NCBI GenBank assembly: GCA_013397845.1
Contig: VZTG01004479.1
Location: forward strand, 2,847,990-2,911,989
Direction of reading: 5' to 3'
DNA: 64,000 nt
Source: Melanocharis versteri
Taxonomy: Eukaryota > Chordata > Aves > Passeriformes > Melanocharitidae
In this document: one piece after another, positions 63,209 to 64,000 of the stretch
How positions within the stretch are numbered: position 1 is the stretch's first letter
How the letters are laid out: each line of letters opens with the position of its first letter
Translations under genes and position numbers: made by a program
The notes under the pieces: generated by a model
Databases searched by the model: none
Told to the model about the DNA's origin: nothing
The model's input: the letters and a program-made list of their open reading frames with translations, nothing else

Positions 63209-63507
63209 AATAATATATTGTTAGACATGACTGCTGTACTGCAAACTCTGTCTTAAAAGGCTACTTTTGTGTCTAGCAAAAGTTGTGTATTATGTGAAAT
63301 ATTAACAAAAATGTGCGCTCTTAAAACTGATCTTAAAGGTAGGTAGGTTTTGCTGATTTGCCAGAATTGTAATTCTTGCTGATATCTATTGTAACCAATT
63401 CCTTGGAAGTTCTCAAAGATGTAGAAATTATTTTGTGCCATTCTGGGGAGAAAAAAAAAAGTGGGACCTGCTCTCTTGACTCACTACTGGAAACCCTGAT
63501 TTTTGTC

Positions 63508-63513
63508 ATTAAA
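63508..63513 (+). promoter_or_regulatory. STXBP6: Candidate distal poly(A) signal ATTAAA
   Basis: The common variant hexamer ATTAAA is followed by a TGTGATG...CTGTCTTTGG stretch resembling a GU-rich downstream element. It could end the longest STXBP6 mRNA at about 63.53 kb. Weak evidence. Confidence 0.3.
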
Positions 63514-64000
63514 TACTTTAACTGTGATGAAAACTGTCTTTGGATTATTTGAGTTCTCGATTCAAAATATCAGTTATTTTTGAGTTAGGCTTTTGTATTT
63601 CACTCTAGCAAAATTATATTCAATTCTAGCAAAACTGAGTAAAAATTATTTTCTGCTATAGTGAAAAAAAAATTCTCTGGAATACTGTAATTAAAAGAGA
63701 AGTAGTGGAAAGTAGGTTAAAGCATTTCCTGTCCAAGCAGATTCCAGAAAGTAATTATCATAGGTTCAAGTTAGCACCCTTCCTAAGGGCTGTGTAGGTT
63801 AAAAAGAATTCTGATAATTTACTTTCTATTCCTATGAAATGGTTATTCTCAAGTTGTCAATGTTTTCTTTTGGCTGTCTAATTTTATTGATAATTTTTTA
63901 TCAAAGCAGGAGCAATTTTAATTACCCTGTAACAATAATACTCTAAGGGTAGAATTCTTCTACACACAGAGAAGCAACCGCTTAGATTCGGATGAGGTCT
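63514..64000. other. Unannotated AT-rich tail of window
   Basis: No gene, known repeat or RNA is recognised in these last 487 bases. They are likely intergenic, downstream of STXBP6. Confidence 0.5.

Overview
The window is AT-rich vertebrate nuclear DNA, almost certainly from a bird. Its repeats are 5'-truncated CR1 LINEs in both orientations, some still showing the CR1 3' terminus around TGATTCTGTG, plus solo LTRs of a type I associate with avian ERVL-like elements. I see no mammalian SINEs. Nothing bacterial (operons, Shine-Dalgarno sites, CRISPR) is present. The species cannot be named from the sequence.

One protein-coding gene is recognisable: the 3' half of STXBP6 (amisyn, syntaxin-binding protein 6), on the + strand. 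Four coding exons lie at 36455-36585, 38381-38546, 59098-59255 and 60436-60459. They join in frame (phases 1, 0, 1, 0) and encode the last 158 complete codons plus the split codon before them. This matches residues 52-210 of a 210-residue protein and includes the whole C-terminal R-SNARE coiled coil. The first coding exon(s), about residues 1-51, were not found and should lie upstream of base 1.

Layout: 1-36454 is the 3' part of a very large intron with scattered CR1 fragments (about 5.2, 6.7-7.5, 10.9, 11.5, 16.8, 25.0-25.5 and 35.7-36.1 kb). A 1.8 kb intron follows the first visible exon. The next intron is 20.6 kb and holds the densest repeats: three LTRs (49.5, 52.1-52.5 and 57.2-57.8 kb), four CR1 copies, a duplicated hairpin-bearing sequence (42.9 and 44.1 kb) and a 28-bp minisatellite. 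A 1.2 kb intron separates the SNARE exon from a tiny last coding exon (LAMKHKC-stop). The 3' UTR begins at 60460, with poly(A) signals at 60816 and possibly 63203 and 63508. The rest to 64000 is long 3' UTR or intergenic DNA.

The short ORFs in all frames are chance intronic ORFs or fragments of CR1/LTR sequence; only the four STXBP6 exons are supported as genes. I did not find a new multi-gene system. The most interesting unexplained structure is the pair of diverged, hairpin-forming copies at about 42.9 and 44.1 kb, followed by a small palindrome/tandem-duplication cluster inside the antisense LTR near 52.3 kb.
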